Shown here: piece by piece, positions 53,357-64,000 of the stretch | How positions within the stretch are numbered: the stretch's first letter is position 1 | Layout of the letters: every line of letters begins with the position of its first letter | DNA from: Hydrogenophaga sp. | GTDB taxonomy: Bacteria > Pseudomonadota > Gammaproteobacteria > Burkholderiales > Burkholderiaceae_C | Length of the DNA stretch: 64,000 bases | Direction: 5' to 3' | Assembly (NCBI GenBank): GCA_018993155.1 | Contig: JAGKSX010000004.1 | Coordinates: 29,067-93,066 of the forward strand | Made by a program: the position numbers and the translations under genes | The notes under the pieces: generated by a model | The model's database searches: none | Told to the model about the DNA's origin: nothing | What the model saw: the letters and a program-made list of their open reading frames with translations, nothing else

Positions 53357-55420
53357 CTAAGCGCTGGCGCCCTTGCGGCGCTGCAACAAGCTCAGAAGAC
53401 CGATCACCACAAAGCCCACCGGCACACCGAAGACCCCCGCCGACAGGGGTTGGATGCCGAACCAGAGGTCTTGCCCCGCAGGCATGGCGAAGAAGGCGCG
53501 AACGGTGGGGGCATTGATCATCATGTAGAGCACCGTGGTGCCCAGGCCGATCAACATGCCTGCCACCGCGGCCGGGCCGGTGGTGCGCGACCAGAAGATG
53601 CCCATGATCATGGCGGGCACGAAGGCGGACGCGGCCAGCGAGAACGAGGACGCCACCAGCGGCAGGATCTCGGCAGGCTTGAGCGCGGCCACGAAGGCGG
53701 CCACCGTGGCCACGCTGAGCAAGGCGAACTTGGAGAGGATCACGCGCTGCTCGGGCGTGACGATGCGTTTGACCTCATGGCAGTAGGTGTCGCGCACCAG
53801 CGAATTGCTGATCGTCAGCAGCAGGCCATCGGCGGTCGACAGCGCGGCCGCCAGCCCCCCGGCGGCCACCAGGCCCGAGACCACATAGGGCATGCCCCCG
53901 AGCTCGGGCGTGGCCAGCATGATCACGTCGGCACCCAGGCGGAGTTCGCTGAACTGCAGGATGCCGTCGCCATTGATGTCGCTCACCGAGACCAGCGAAC
54001 CGTCCATGCGCGACCACTGCGCGATCCAGGGCGGCAAGGCATCGAAACTGCTGCCCACCACGTTCTGCATCACCTCATACTTCACCAGCACCGCCAGCGC
54101 GGGCGCGCTCAGGTACAGCAGGGTGATGAAGAACAGCGACCACGCCACCGAGGAACGCGCGGTCGCCACCGATGGCGTGGTGTAGTAGCGCGTGAGCAAA
54201 TGCGGCAGCCCCGCCGTGCCCACCATCAGGCAGAACATGAGGGCCAGGAAGTTCGCGCGCGAGGACTGGAAGGTCTCGCGCTCGGCCGGCGTGCCGTCCG
54301 GATCGCCTGCGAAGGCCTGGCTGTGCGGCATGAGCCCACCCAGTGGCCGGGACCGCTCCTCGCTTTCCTGCATGGCACGCGTCCACCGTTCCCGCGCCGT
54401 CGCCACGTCAGGAGGCAAGGCCGCCAGTTCGCGCGTGGCCGCGACCACCAGCTCCATGTCGGCGTTCTGGGACTTGAGCGCGCGGACGCGCTCCTGCTTG
54501 GCGACCCGCTCGCGCTTGAGCGTGCCCTCCACGTCCTGCAGCCACACCGCGTACTCGCGCGCGCGCCGCGCGAACTCGTCCTGCACCTGCTTCTCGGCCG
54601 GCGAGGCCATCAGATCGTGCTCGAGCTGGGCGATCTTCTCGAGTTGCTCGCCGTACACCAGCGGCGCCAGCGGGTTGCCCAGTTGCTTGTAGGCCAGCCA
54701 GGACACCGGGATAAGGAAAGCGAGCAGCAGGATGATGTACTGCGCCACCTGGGTCCAGGTGATGGCCCGCATGCCACCCAGGAACGAGCACAGCACCACC
54801 CCACCCAGGCCCAGCATGATCCCGATCTCGAACTGCACGCCGGTCAGTCGCGAGGCCACCAGGCCGATGCCGTAGATCTGCGCGACCACGTAGGTGAAGG
54901 AGCACAGCACGGCCGAAAACGCCGCGATGCGCCGGGGCCAGCGCCCGCCGAAACGTTCCTTGAAGTAGTCCGGCACCGTGTACAGGTTGAGCTTGCGCAG
55001 ATGGGGCGCGATGAGCAGCGCCACGAGGCAGAAGCCTCCGGTCCAGCCCAGCACATAGGCCAGCCCGCCGGCCTGCGTCTCGGTGCCGCCGAAGCCTTGC
55101 AGGTACAACCCACCCGCGAGGCTGATGAAGGAGGCCGCGCTCATCCAGTCGGCGGCGGCGGCCATGCCGTTGTAGACGGGCGGAATGCGCCGCCCCGCCA
55201 CGTAGTACTCCTCGGGGTCGGCGGTGCGGCCGTAGATGCCGATGCCGCCGTACATCATCACCGTGGAGAACAGGAAGATGGGGCCCAGCCAACGCCGGGA
55301 CAGGCCGCTCTGCTCGGCCCACGCCATCAACAGCAGGAAGGCGATCAGCGCCAGGACGTAGAACGCCAGGATGCGGTGCAGCCGGCGCTGGTAGGCCGCG
55401 TAGCCCGGGCCGTCAGTCAT
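53357..55420 (-). CDS. Sodium/solute symporter, VC_2705 type, with EF-hand and helical insert
   Basis: 687 residues of the SSS family, about 13 spans ([21 protein letters not shown] near residue 83 is the sodium-binding region). It carries two insertions: a charged, coiled-coil-like segment at about 255-360 and a perfect 12-residue EF-hand loop at 481-492 (D481, N483, D485, G486, E492) in the loop before helix 9. The EF-hand suggests calcium sensing on one face of the membrane. The small DUF4212 subunit gene overlaps by 8 bases. Likely transports acetate, lactate or another short acid. ATG 55420 rather than GTG 55423. Confidence 0.85.
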   Translation of the reverse strand: MTDGPGYAAYQRRLHRILAFYVLALIAFLLLMAWAEQSGLSRRWLGPIFLFSTVMMYGGIGIYGRTADPEEYYVAGRRIPPVYNGMAAAADWMSAASFISLAGGLYLQGFGGTETQAGGLAYVLGWTGGFCLVALLIAPHLRKLNLYTVPDYFKERFGGRWPRRIAAFSAVLCSFTYVVAQIYGIGLVASRLTGVQFEIGIMLGLGGVVLCSFLGGMRAITWTQVAQYIILLLAFLIPVSWLAYKQLGNPLAPLVYGEQLEKIAQLEHDLMASPAEKQVQDEFARRAREYAVWLQDVEGTLKRERVAKQERVRALKSQNADMELVVAATRELAALPPDVATARERWTRAMQESEERSRPLGGLMPHSQAFAGDPDGTPAERETFQSSRANFLALMFCLMVGTAGLPHLLTRYYTTPSVATARSSVAWSLFFITLLYLSAPALAVLVKYEVMQNVVGSSFDALPPWIAQWSRMDGSLVSVSDINGDGILQFSELRLGADVIMLATPELGGMPYVVSGLVAAGGLAAALSTADGLLLTISNSLVRDTYCHEVKRIVTPEQRVILSKFALLSVATVAAFVAALKPAEILPLVASSFSLAASAFVPAMIMGIFWSRTTGPAAVAGMLIGLGTTVLYMMINAPTVRAFFAMPAGQDLWFGIQPLSAGVFGVPVGFVVIGLLSLLQRRKGASA

Positions 55421-55685
55421 CACCGGCCTCGCCCGCCCCGTTGCGCGCCTCCTGGGCCTCCAGGCGGCTCATGACACTGGCGTAGACGACCACGACGATG
55501 ATGAACACCAGGACCGCGCCCTGAGCCGCCATCCAGAAGTGCAACGGCCAGCCCATGACGACGACGCTGAGTTCGCGCGCGAAGAAGCAGACGCCGAACG
55601 AGGCCAGCACCATGACCGACAACAGCACCGCCTTGAGCGCCAGGGCGCGGCGGTCGTGTTCGTCGGTCGTGGGGCGCTCGGACAT
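55413..55685 (-). CDS. DUF4212 small subunit of the sodium/solute symporter
   Basis: 90 residues, two transmembrane helices (about 18-37, 50-68) with the [18 protein letters not shown] motif that defines DUF4212 partners of VC_2705-type symporters. It is upstream of and overlaps the symporter gene. Exact role unknown; thought to support the symporter. Confidence 0.85.
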   Translation of the reverse strand: MSERPTTDEHDRRALALKAVLLSVMVLASFGVCFFARELSVVVMGWPLHFWMAAQGAVLVFIIVVVVYASVMSRLEAQEARNGAGEAGDD

Positions 55686-55748
55686 CAGCGGATCATCGCA
55701 CCCGGGCGGCTCGCGCCGCCTAGGTATTTGCTCGCAGCAGCGAGGCGA

Positions 55749-58142
<2,394 letters not shown>

Positions 58143-58307
58143 GGGAAAGCTCCTAAGGTTGAAAAACCGGGGTTCCAAGCGCCAGCGGGGCGACCTGTTG
58201 TTCTGTTGTGGGTCCGACGCCGGGCAGGGAAGCAGATACGGGGGCGCCTGCGGCAGGATAATGGCTGGCGCAGACACAACACCCAGCATTGTAAGGACGC
58301 GGCCCAC

Positions 58308-59129
58308 ATGCCCAATCGAACGGTCTTCTTCATCTCGGACGGCACCGGCATCACGGCCGAAACCTTCGGCAACGCTATCCTGAACCAGTTCGAGGCCACC
58401 ATGCGCCGGGTCCGGCTGCCTTTCCTGGACAGCGTGGACAAGGCGCACCAGGCGGTGCGCCAGATCAACCATGTCGCCGACGTCGAAGGCAAGCGCCCGC
58501 TGGTGTTCACGACGGTGGTCGACATGGACGTGCTGTCGGTGTTCCGCACCCAGTGCAAAGGGGTGCTGCTGGACATGTTCGGCACTTTCGTCGCCCCCCT
58601 GGAACACGAACTCGGCATCAAGTCCAACCACCGCGTGGGCCGTTTCTCGGACGCCTCCAAGAGCCAGGCCTACCACGACCGCATCGAAGCCATCAATTTC
58701 TCGCTGGCCCATGACGACGGCCAGAGCCACAAGGACCTGGAGGGCTCGGACGTGATCCTGGTCGGCGTGAGCCGCAGCGGCAAGACGCCGACCTCGCTCT
58801 ACCTGGCGATGCAGTACGGCCTGAAGGCGTCGAACTACCCGCTGATCCCGGAAGACTTCGAGCGCCGCCAGCTGCCCCCTGCCCTGGTGCCGCACCGCAA
58901 GAAAATCTTCGGTCTGACGATCGCGCCCGAGCGGCTGAGCGAGATCCGCAACGAGCGCCGGCCCAACTCGCGCTACGCGCAACTCGACAACTGCCGCATG
59001 GAAGTGGCCGAGGCCGAGGCCATGATGCGCCGCGAAGGCATCCGCTGGCTCTCGACCACCACGAAGTCGATCGAGGAAATCGCCACCACCATCCTGCAGG
59101 AGATCCGGCCCGAGCGCCTGGAGTACTGA
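58308..59129 (+). CDS. ppsR: PEP synthase regulatory kinase/pyrophosphorylase PpsR
   Basis: 273 residues, DUF299. Inactivates PpsA by ADP-dependent phosphorylation and reactivates it by phosphorolysis. P-loop [15 protein letters not shown] is complete, and [18 protein letters not shown] is the family start. It faces ppsA with 165 bases between starts. Confidence 0.95.
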   Translation: MPNRTVFFISDGTGITAETFGNAILNQFEATMRRVRLPFLDSVDKAHQAVRQINHVADVEGKRPLVFTTVVDMDVLSVFRTQCKGVLLDMFGTFVAPLEHELGIKSNHRVGRFSDASKSQAYHDRIEAINFSLAHDDGQSHKDLEGSDVILVGVSRSGKTPTSLYLAMQYGLKASNYPLIPEDFERRQLPPALVPHRKKIFGLTIAPERLSEIRNERRPNSRYAQLDNCRMEVAEAEAMMRREGIRWLSTTTKSIEEIATTILQEIRPERLEY

Positions 59130-59249
59130 GGGCCCGGCGCGGGCGCTGTCAGAAAGACGTCAGCCAGTGCCCGAAAAATGGGCCGACGGGCCTTGCCCGT
59201 TCCCGCCCTCCCCTGCCCCTCGCGGCAGACGCCAACCAGTACACGAGAC

Positions 59250-59444
59250 ATGATCAAGATCTTCATCGCCTTCGCCATCTTCGCCGCCATCAGCCTGTTC
59301 GCGCTCATGAAAGGTGGCGACATCGACATGGGTGGCGAGAAGCACGGCATGGATGCGCCGCACACCGAACAGGCCGCTCCTGCAGCACCGGCAGCGGCAC
59401 CTGCCGCGCCCGCCGCACCCGCGCCGGCCGAACAGCCGAAGTAA
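59250..59444 (+). CDS. Small membrane-anchored protein with Ala/Pro tail
   Basis: 64 residues, not recognised. One N-terminal hydrophobic helix (MIKIFIAFAIFAAISLFAL), then a short acidic segment and a tail of APA repeats. Probably inner-membrane anchored with a disordered tail. It lies between ppsR and the acetate symporter genes and may be a real small protein; the evidence is limited to composition and start context. Confidence 0.5.
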   Translation: MIKIFIAFAIFAAISLFALMKGGDIDMGGEKHGMDAPHTEQAAPAAPAAAPAAPAAPAPAEQPK

Positions 59445-59549
59445 GCCAGGAACAAGGCGCGGGTCAGCCCCGCGTCAGCCAGGGGTCAGTGCTCCGTAAG
59501 TGCCACGTCCTACGCTCCATGTCACCCGAAATCAACCCGAGAGACATGC

Positions 59550-59858
59550 ATGGACGAGAGTCTGGTTCAACAGATCGCGAGCAACCCCGCTTACCTTCAA
59601 CTCAAGGCCAAACGATCGCGCTTCGGCTGGTGGCTCACGCTGGCGATGATGGCCGTCTACTACGGCTTCATCCTGCTGGTCGCCTTTGACAAGGCCTTGC
59701 TGTCGCAACTCACGGGCGACGGCGTCATGACCGTCGGCATCCCGCTGGGCTTCGGTGTCATCGTCTTCACGATCGTCATCACCGCGGTCTACGTCAGGCG
59801 CGCCAACACCGAGTTCGACGAGCTGTCGGCCGCCGTGGTCAAGGCGGTGCAGAAATGA
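59550..59858 (+). CDS. DUF485 small membrane subunit
   Basis: 102 residues with two transmembrane helices (about 27-47, 60-82). DUF485 proteins are encoded just before actP in many proteobacteria (YjcH of E. coli). Its stop overlaps the actP start (ATGA), supporting cotranslation. Confidence 0.9.
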   Translation: MDESLVQQIASNPAYLQLKAKRSRFGWWLTLAMMAVYYGFILLVAFDKALLSQLTGDGVMTVGIPLGFGVIVFTIVITAVYVRRANTEFDELSAAVVKAVQK

Positions 59859-61561
59859 GGCGCGTGCTCACCCTGCTGGCCCTGGCCAGCGTGTCCGTCG
59901 CGGCCTGGGCCGCCGGTGCCGATCTCGGCCAGGCCGACAAGCAGGCCACCAACTGGACGGCCATCGGCATGTTCGGCCTCTTCGTGCTGGGCACGCTGTA
60001 CATCACCAAATGGGCCGCCGCCAAGACCCGCTCCGCGTCGGACTTCTACACCGCCGGTGGCGGCATCACCGGCTTCCAGAACGGCCTTGCCATCGCGGGC
60101 GACTACATGTCGGCCGCCTCCTTCCTGGGCATCTCGGCGGCGGTGATGGCCTCCGGCTTCGACGGCTTGATCTACTCCATCGGCTTCCTCGTGGGCTGGC
60201 CCGTCATCACCTTCCTGATGGCCGAGCGCCTGCGCAACCTGGGCAAGTTCACCTTCGCCGACGTGGCCGCGTTCCGCTTCCAGCAGGCTCCCATCCGCAT
60301 CTTCGCGGCCTCGGGCACGCTGGTGGTGGTCGCGTTCTACCTGATCGCGCAGATGGTGGGCGCGGGGCAGCTGATCAAGCTGCTGTTCGGCCTGGAGTAC
60401 TGGGTCGCCGTGGTGATCGTGGGCGCGCTGATGATGGTCTACGTGCTCTTCGGCGGCATGACCGCCACCACCTGGGTGCAGATCATCAAGGCCTGCCTGC
60501 TGCTCGGCGGCGCGTCCTTCATGGCCTTCATGGTGCTGCTGCACTTCGGCTTCAGCCCCGAGGCCATGTTCGCCGGGGCGGTGAGGATCAAGACCGATCT
60601 CGCGCTCAAGGACGGCAAGGTCGCCGAGGCCGCGGCATCCATCGGGCAGTCCATCATGGGCCCGGGCAACTTCGTCAAGGACCCGATCTCGGCCATCAGC
60701 TTCGGCATGGCGCTGATGTTCGGCACCGCCGGCCTGCCCCACATCCTGATGCGCTTCTTCACTGTGCCCAGCGCCAAGGAAGCCCGCAAGTCCGTGATGT
60801 GGGCCACCGGCTGGATCGGCTACTTCTACCTGCTGACCTTCATCATCGGCTTCGGCGCCATCACCTTCGTGCTGACCAACCCGCAGTTCCTCGATGCCAA
60901 GGGCGGCCTGCTCGGCGGCAACAACATGGCGGCCGTGCACCTGGCCAGCGCCGTGGGTGGCAACGTGTTCCTGGGTTTCATCTCGGCCGTGGCCTTCGCC
61001 ACCATCCTGGCCGTGGTGGCCGGCCTCACGCTTTCGGGTGCTTCGGCCGTGTCGCACGACCTCTATGCCACGGTGCTGAAGAAAGGCAAGGCCGATTCGG
61101 CCGCCGAGCTGCGCGTGTCCAAGATCACCACGCTCTGCCTGGGTGTCGTCGCGGTGGTGCTGGGCATCGCTTTCGAAAAACAGAACATCGCCTTCATGGT
61201 CTCGCTGGCCTTCGCCATCGCGGCCTCGGCCAACTTCCCCGTGCTCTTCATGAGCGTGCTGTGGAAAGACTGCACCACCAAGGGCGCGGTGATCGGCGGC
61301 TTCCTCGGCCTGGTGTCCTCGGTGGCGCTCACCGTGGTCTCGCCCTCGGTCTGGGAAGCGACCCTGGGCAACCCCAAGGGCTCGGCGTTGTTCCCCTACA
61401 CCTCGCCCGCGCTGTTCTCGATGGCCATCGGCTTCGTGGGCATCTGGCTGTTCTCGGTGCTGGACAAGAGCCAGCGCGCACGGGTGGACCGGGCCGGCTT
61501 CCTGGCCCAGCAGGTGCGGTCGGAAACCGGGATCGGCGCCGCAGCAGCGGCCGCCCACTGA
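59855..61561 (+). CDS. actP: Cation/acetate symporter ActP
   Basis: 568 residues, SSS family. Cleavable or uncleaved signal helix at 1-25, then 13 spans. [15 protein letters not shown] marks the sodium site. ActP imports acetate and related short monocarboxylates with sodium or protons. Paired with DUF485. It is distinct from the VC_2705-type symporter at 53-55 kb and lacks its insertions. Confidence 0.93.
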   Translation: MRRVLTLLALASVSVAAWAAGADLGQADKQATNWTAIGMFGLFVLGTLYITKWAAAKTRSASDFYTAGGGITGFQNGLAIAGDYMSAASFLGISAAVMASGFDGLIYSIGFLVGWPVITFLMAERLRNLGKFTFADVAAFRFQQAPIRIFAASGTLVVVAFYLIAQMVGAGQLIKLLFGLEYWVAVVIVGALMMVYVLFGGMTATTWVQIIKACLLLGGASFMAFMVLLHFGFSPEAMFAGAVRIKTDLALKDGKVAEAAASIGQSIMGPGNFVKDPISAISFGMALMFGTAGLPHILMRFFTVPSAKEARKSVMWATGWIGYFYLLTFIIGFGAITFVLTNPQFLDAKGGLLGGNNMAAVHLASAVGGNVFLGFISAVAFATILAVVAGLTLSGASAVSHDLYATVLKKGKADSAAELRVSKITTLCLGVVAVVLGIAFEKQNIAFMVSLAFAIAASANFPVLFMSVLWKDCTTKGAVIGGFLGLVSSVALTVVSPSVWEATLGNPKGSALFPYTSPALFSMAIGFVGIWLFSVLDKSQRARVDRAGFLAQQVRSETGIGAAAAAAH

Positions 61562-61572
61562 AACGGCGAACC

Positions 61573-61599
61573 GGCCCGGGGCCTCGCGGCGCCCGGGCC
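61573..61599. terminator. GC hairpin between actP and ahpF
   Basis: GGCCCGGG / CCCGGGCC stem in the 47-base gap between convergent genes; no T tract. Confidence 0.5.
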
Positions 61600-61608
61600 T
61601 GACAAGCC

Positions 61609-63198
61609 TCAGGCCGCGACGGCCTCGGCCGGCGCCGCCACCGGCTGGCGGATCAGGTGATCGAAGGCGCTAAGCGCGGCGGTGGAACCGGCGCCGGCCG
61701 CGATCACGATCTGCTTGTACGGCACCGTGGTGCAGTCGCCCGCCGCGAACACGCCTGGCACGTTGGTGTGGCCCTTGGCGTCCACCACGATCTCACCGAA
61801 GCGGCTCAGCTCCACCGTGCCCTTCAGGAATTCGGTGTTGGGCACCAGGCCGATCTGCACAAACACGCCTTCGAGTTCGACGTGCTTCACGTCGCCGCTC
61901 GCGCGGTCCTTGTAGCTCAGGCCATTCACCTTGCCGTCGGCGCCGGTGATCTCGGTCGTCTGCGCATTCACGTGGATGTCCACATTGCGCAGGCTCTTGA
62001 GCTTGCTCACCAGCACGGCATCGGCCTTGAGCGCATCGGCGAACTCGATCAGCGTCACGTGCTGCACGATGCCGGCCAGGTCGATCGCGGCCTCGACACC
62101 CGAGTTGCCGCCACCGATCACCGACACGCGCTTGCCCTTGAACAGCGGACCGTCACAGTGCGGGCAGTAAGCCACGCCCTTGTTGCGGTACTCGGCCTCG
62201 CCGGGCACGTTCACATTGCGCCAGCGGGCACCGGTGGAGAGGATCACGCTGCGCGCGCTCAAGGTCGCGCCGTTGGCCATCTGCACCTGGACCAGGCCGT
62301 TGGGTTCGCTCGCCGGGATCAGCTTGTCGGCGCGCTGCAGGTTCATGATGTCCACGTCGTAGTGGCGCACCTGCGCTTCGAGCGCGGCGGCGAACTTCGG
62401 GCCGTCGGTCTCGAGCACGCTGATGTAGTTCTCGATCGCCATCGTGTCGTTGACCTGCCCACCGAAACGCTCGGCCGCCACGCCCACTCGAATGCCCTTG
62501 CGGGCGGCGTACACCGCCGCCGCGGCACCGGCCGGGCCGCCGCCGACGATCAGCACGTCGAACGGGTCCTTGGCGTTGAGCTTCGCGGCTTCGCGCGCAT
62601 CGGCGTTCACGTCGAGCTTGCCGACGATCTCTTCCACCGTCATGCGGCCCGAACCGAACACCTGGCCGTTGAGGAACACGATGGGCACGGCCATGATCTC
62701 GCGCGCCGTCACCTCGTCCTGGAAGGCACCGCCTTCGATGACCGTGGTCTTGATCTTCGGGTTCTGGATCGCCATCAGGCTCAGTGCCTGCACCACGTCC
62801 GGGCAGTTGTGGCAGGTCAGGGACATGTAGACCTCGAAATTGAAGTCACCATCCAGCGCCTGGATCTGTTCGAGCACGTCCTGCTCGACCTTGGGCGGGT
62901 GGCCGCCGGTCCACAGCAGGGCCAGCACCAGCGAGGTGAACTCGTGGCCCAGCGGCAGCCCGGCGAAGCGCAGCGAGGTGTCGCTGCCGGCGCGCTGCAG
63001 GGTGAACGAAGGCCGGCGCGCGTCCTGGCCGTCGGTCTTCAGGGTGATCTTGTCGCTGCGCAGCGCCTGGATGGTCTGCAGCAGATCAAGCATTTCGCGG
63101 GAGCTCTCAGAGTCGCTCAAGGAAGCGACGATCTCGAAAGGTTGTGTCACGCGCTCCAGGTAAGCGCCGAGTTGAGCCTTGAGGGTGTCGTCCAACAT
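61609..63198 (-). CDS. ahpF: Alkyl hydroperoxide reductase subunit F
   Basis: 529 residues. Two thioredoxin-like folds at the N-terminus with redox pair C129-C132 (TCHNC), then a FAD/NADH thioredoxin reductase domain ([18 protein letters not shown]345-PH-C348). It passes electrons from NADH to AhpC. Separated from ahpC by 153 bases that include a hairpin (63275-63291). Confidence 0.96.
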   Translation of the reverse strand: MLDDTLKAQLGAYLERVTQPFEIVASLSDSESSREMLDLLQTIQALRSDKITLKTDGQDARRPSFTLQRAGSDTSLRFAGLPLGHEFTSLVLALLWTGGHPPKVEQDVLEQIQALDGDFNFEVYMSLTCHNCPDVVQALSLMAIQNPKIKTTVIEGGAFQDEVTAREIMAVPIVFLNGQVFGSGRMTVEEIVGKLDVNADAREAAKLNAKDPFDVLIVGGGPAGAAAAVYAARKGIRVGVAAERFGGQVNDTMAIENYISVLETDGPKFAAALEAQVRHYDVDIMNLQRADKLIPASEPNGLVQVQMANGATLSARSVILSTGARWRNVNVPGEAEYRNKGVAYCPHCDGPLFKGKRVSVIGGGNSGVEAAIDLAGIVQHVTLIEFADALKADAVLVSKLKSLRNVDIHVNAQTTEITGADGKVNGLSYKDRASGDVKHVELEGVFVQIGLVPNTEFLKGTVELSRFGEIVVDAKGHTNVPGVFAAGDCTTVPYKQIVIAAGAGSTAALSAFDHLIRQPVAAPAEAVAA

Positions 63199-63274
63199 GT
63201 TGTGTTTCCTTTATCTAAGCGACTTTGAGAACCGGCCTCCTCAGGGATTGAAAGGCGGCCAGGGGTTCACCCGA

Positions 63275-63291
63275 CGGGCCTTCTGGGCCCG
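63275..63291. terminator. Hairpin between ahpC and ahpF
   Basis: CGGGCC-TTCTG-GGCCCG with partly paired flanks. It may reduce ahpF expression relative to ahpC. No T run. Confidence 0.4.
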
Positions 63292-63351
63292 CGGGTTCTT
63301 CGATGTGCAACCGGTGAGGCCGGGCCTCATCTCGGAACATCAAACGATGGA

Positions 63352-63915
63352 TCAGATCTTGCCGACCAGGTCCAGCGAAGGAGCGATGGTCTTGGCGCCT
63401 TCGTTCCACTTGGCCGGGCACACTTCGCCGGGGTGGGCGGCGGTGTACTGGGCGGCCTTGAGCTTGCGCAGCGTTTCCTTCACGTCACGGGCGATCTCGT
63501 TGGAGTGGATCTCGGCGGTCTTGATCGTGCCTTCGGGGTTGATGATGAAGGTGCCGCGCAGCGCCAGGCCTTCTTCGGGGATGTGCACGCCGAAAGCGTT
63601 GGTCAGCACGTGGGTCGGGTCGCCCACCAGCGGGAACTTGGCCTTGCCCACGGCGGGCGAGGTTTCATGCCACACCTTGTGCGAGAAGTGCGTGTCGGTC
63701 GTGACGATGTAGACCTCGGCACCGGCCTTCTGGAATTCGGCGTAGTTCTCGGCCGCGTCTTCCACTTCGGTGGGGCAGTTGAAGGTGAAGGCAGCGGGCA
63801 TGAAGATCAGCACCGACCACTTGCCCTTCAGCGTCTCGTCGCTGACGTCGATGAACTTGCCGTTCAGAAAGGCCGTGGTCTTGAAAGGCTGGACGGTGGT
63901 ATTGATCAGGGACAT
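63352..63915 (-). CDS. ahpC: Alkyl hydroperoxide reductase AhpC (typical two-Cys peroxiredoxin)
   Basis: 187 residues. Peroxidatic C47 lies in TFNCPTEVED (the usual FVCPTE reads FNCPTE) and resolving C166 in GEVCPAKW. Reduces peroxides with electrons from AhpF. AAGGA before the ATG at 63915. The promoter and any OxyR site lie in or past the last 85 bases of the window, where no clear boxes were seen. Confidence 0.96.
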   Translation of the reverse strand: MSLINTTVQPFKTTAFLNGKFIDVSDETLKGKWSVLIFMPAAFTFNCPTEVEDAAENYAEFQKAGAEVYIVTTDTHFSHKVWHETSPAVGKAKFPLVGDPTHVLTNAFGVHIPEEGLALRGTFIINPEGTIKTAEIHSNEIARDVKETLRKLKAAQYTAAHPGEVCPAKWNEGAKTIAPSLDLVGKI

Positions 63916-64000
63916 GGTTTTCCTTGGGTTGGGGTTGAGAAAGAGGCGGCGATCAGAAAGGGTTTTCCATATCGCCAGGACTTCGCGTCCGAGTTCGATA
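63916..64000. other. Upstream region of ahpC, cut by the window end
   Basis: 85 bases with the AhpC ribosome binding site. No gene and no convincing promoter or OxyR-type spacing of ATAG/CTAT elements. Confidence 0.4.

Overview
This 64 kb window is high-GC chromosomal DNA of a betaproteobacterium, most likely a member of the Comamonadaceae (Hydrogenophaga or a near relative). The reasons are the order of the housekeeping genes (rpsF-priB-rpsR-rplI then dnaB; alaA-hom-thrC), a zapA-6S RNA pair, a lysine/alanine-tailed SWIB protein, DUF1631 and MHS-family proteins, and the large share of Bug-type tricarboxylate transport proteins. No transposase, integrase, CRISPR array, tRNA or rRNA gene was seen. 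The identification rests on protein and gene-order recognition only.

Region by region. 1-2.1 kb: end of zapA, 6S RNA, a TauE/SafE anion exporter and a DNA-binding SWIB protein with ten tandem APAKK(A) repeats. 2.2-8.5 kb: a three-gene forward operon (class III adenylate cyclase fused to a TolB-like domain and TPRs; a vanadium-haloperoxidase/PAP2-type enzyme with a Met-Ser-Gly-Gly repeat head; a subtilisin-like S8 protease) facing a convergent luxR-crp pair. 8.6-20.8 kb: an apparent catabolic island with a ThDP-dependent enzyme, a TetR repressor, a complete tripartite tricarboxylate transporter, an enolase-superfamily enzyme, two TIM-barrel isomerases, a second Bug protein, a Gfo/Idh/MocA dehydrogenase and a DUF993 aldolase-like protein. 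Four copies of a 19-bp inverted-repeat motif lie in its control regions, two of them on good -35/-10 promoters. 20.9-31.7 kb: a TetR-DsrE-small protein operon with a perfect operator palindrome, a NarL-type two-component system, two lipoproteins, DUF1631, and an MFS exporter divergent from an AraC regulator.

32.6-45.7 kb: coniferyl-aldehyde dehydrogenase, heat-shock chaperone ClpB, and a tightly packed operon that joins aspartate-family amino acid synthesis (alaA, hom, thrC) to molybdenum cofactor genes (mobB, moeA, moaD, moaE) and an acetyltransferase, followed by an Mth938-like protein and Bcp peroxiredoxin. 45.8-51.3 kb: PIN-PhoH ATPase, dnaB, the rpsF ribosomal operon and a hypothetical protein. 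51.5-64 kb: an MHS transporter, two sodium/solute symporter systems each paired with a small membrane subunit (DUF4212 + VC_2705 type; DUF485 + ActP), the divergent ppsA/ppsR pair controlling pyruvate-to-PEP conversion, and ahpC/ahpF peroxide defence.

The most interesting parts are the catabolic island with its shared TetR operator (substrate unknown) and the cyclase-haloperoxidase-protease operon beside a CRP regulator. Coordinates were derived by hand; start codons were moved inward from the longest reading frame wherever a ribosome binding site, a family N-terminus or an overlap justified it.
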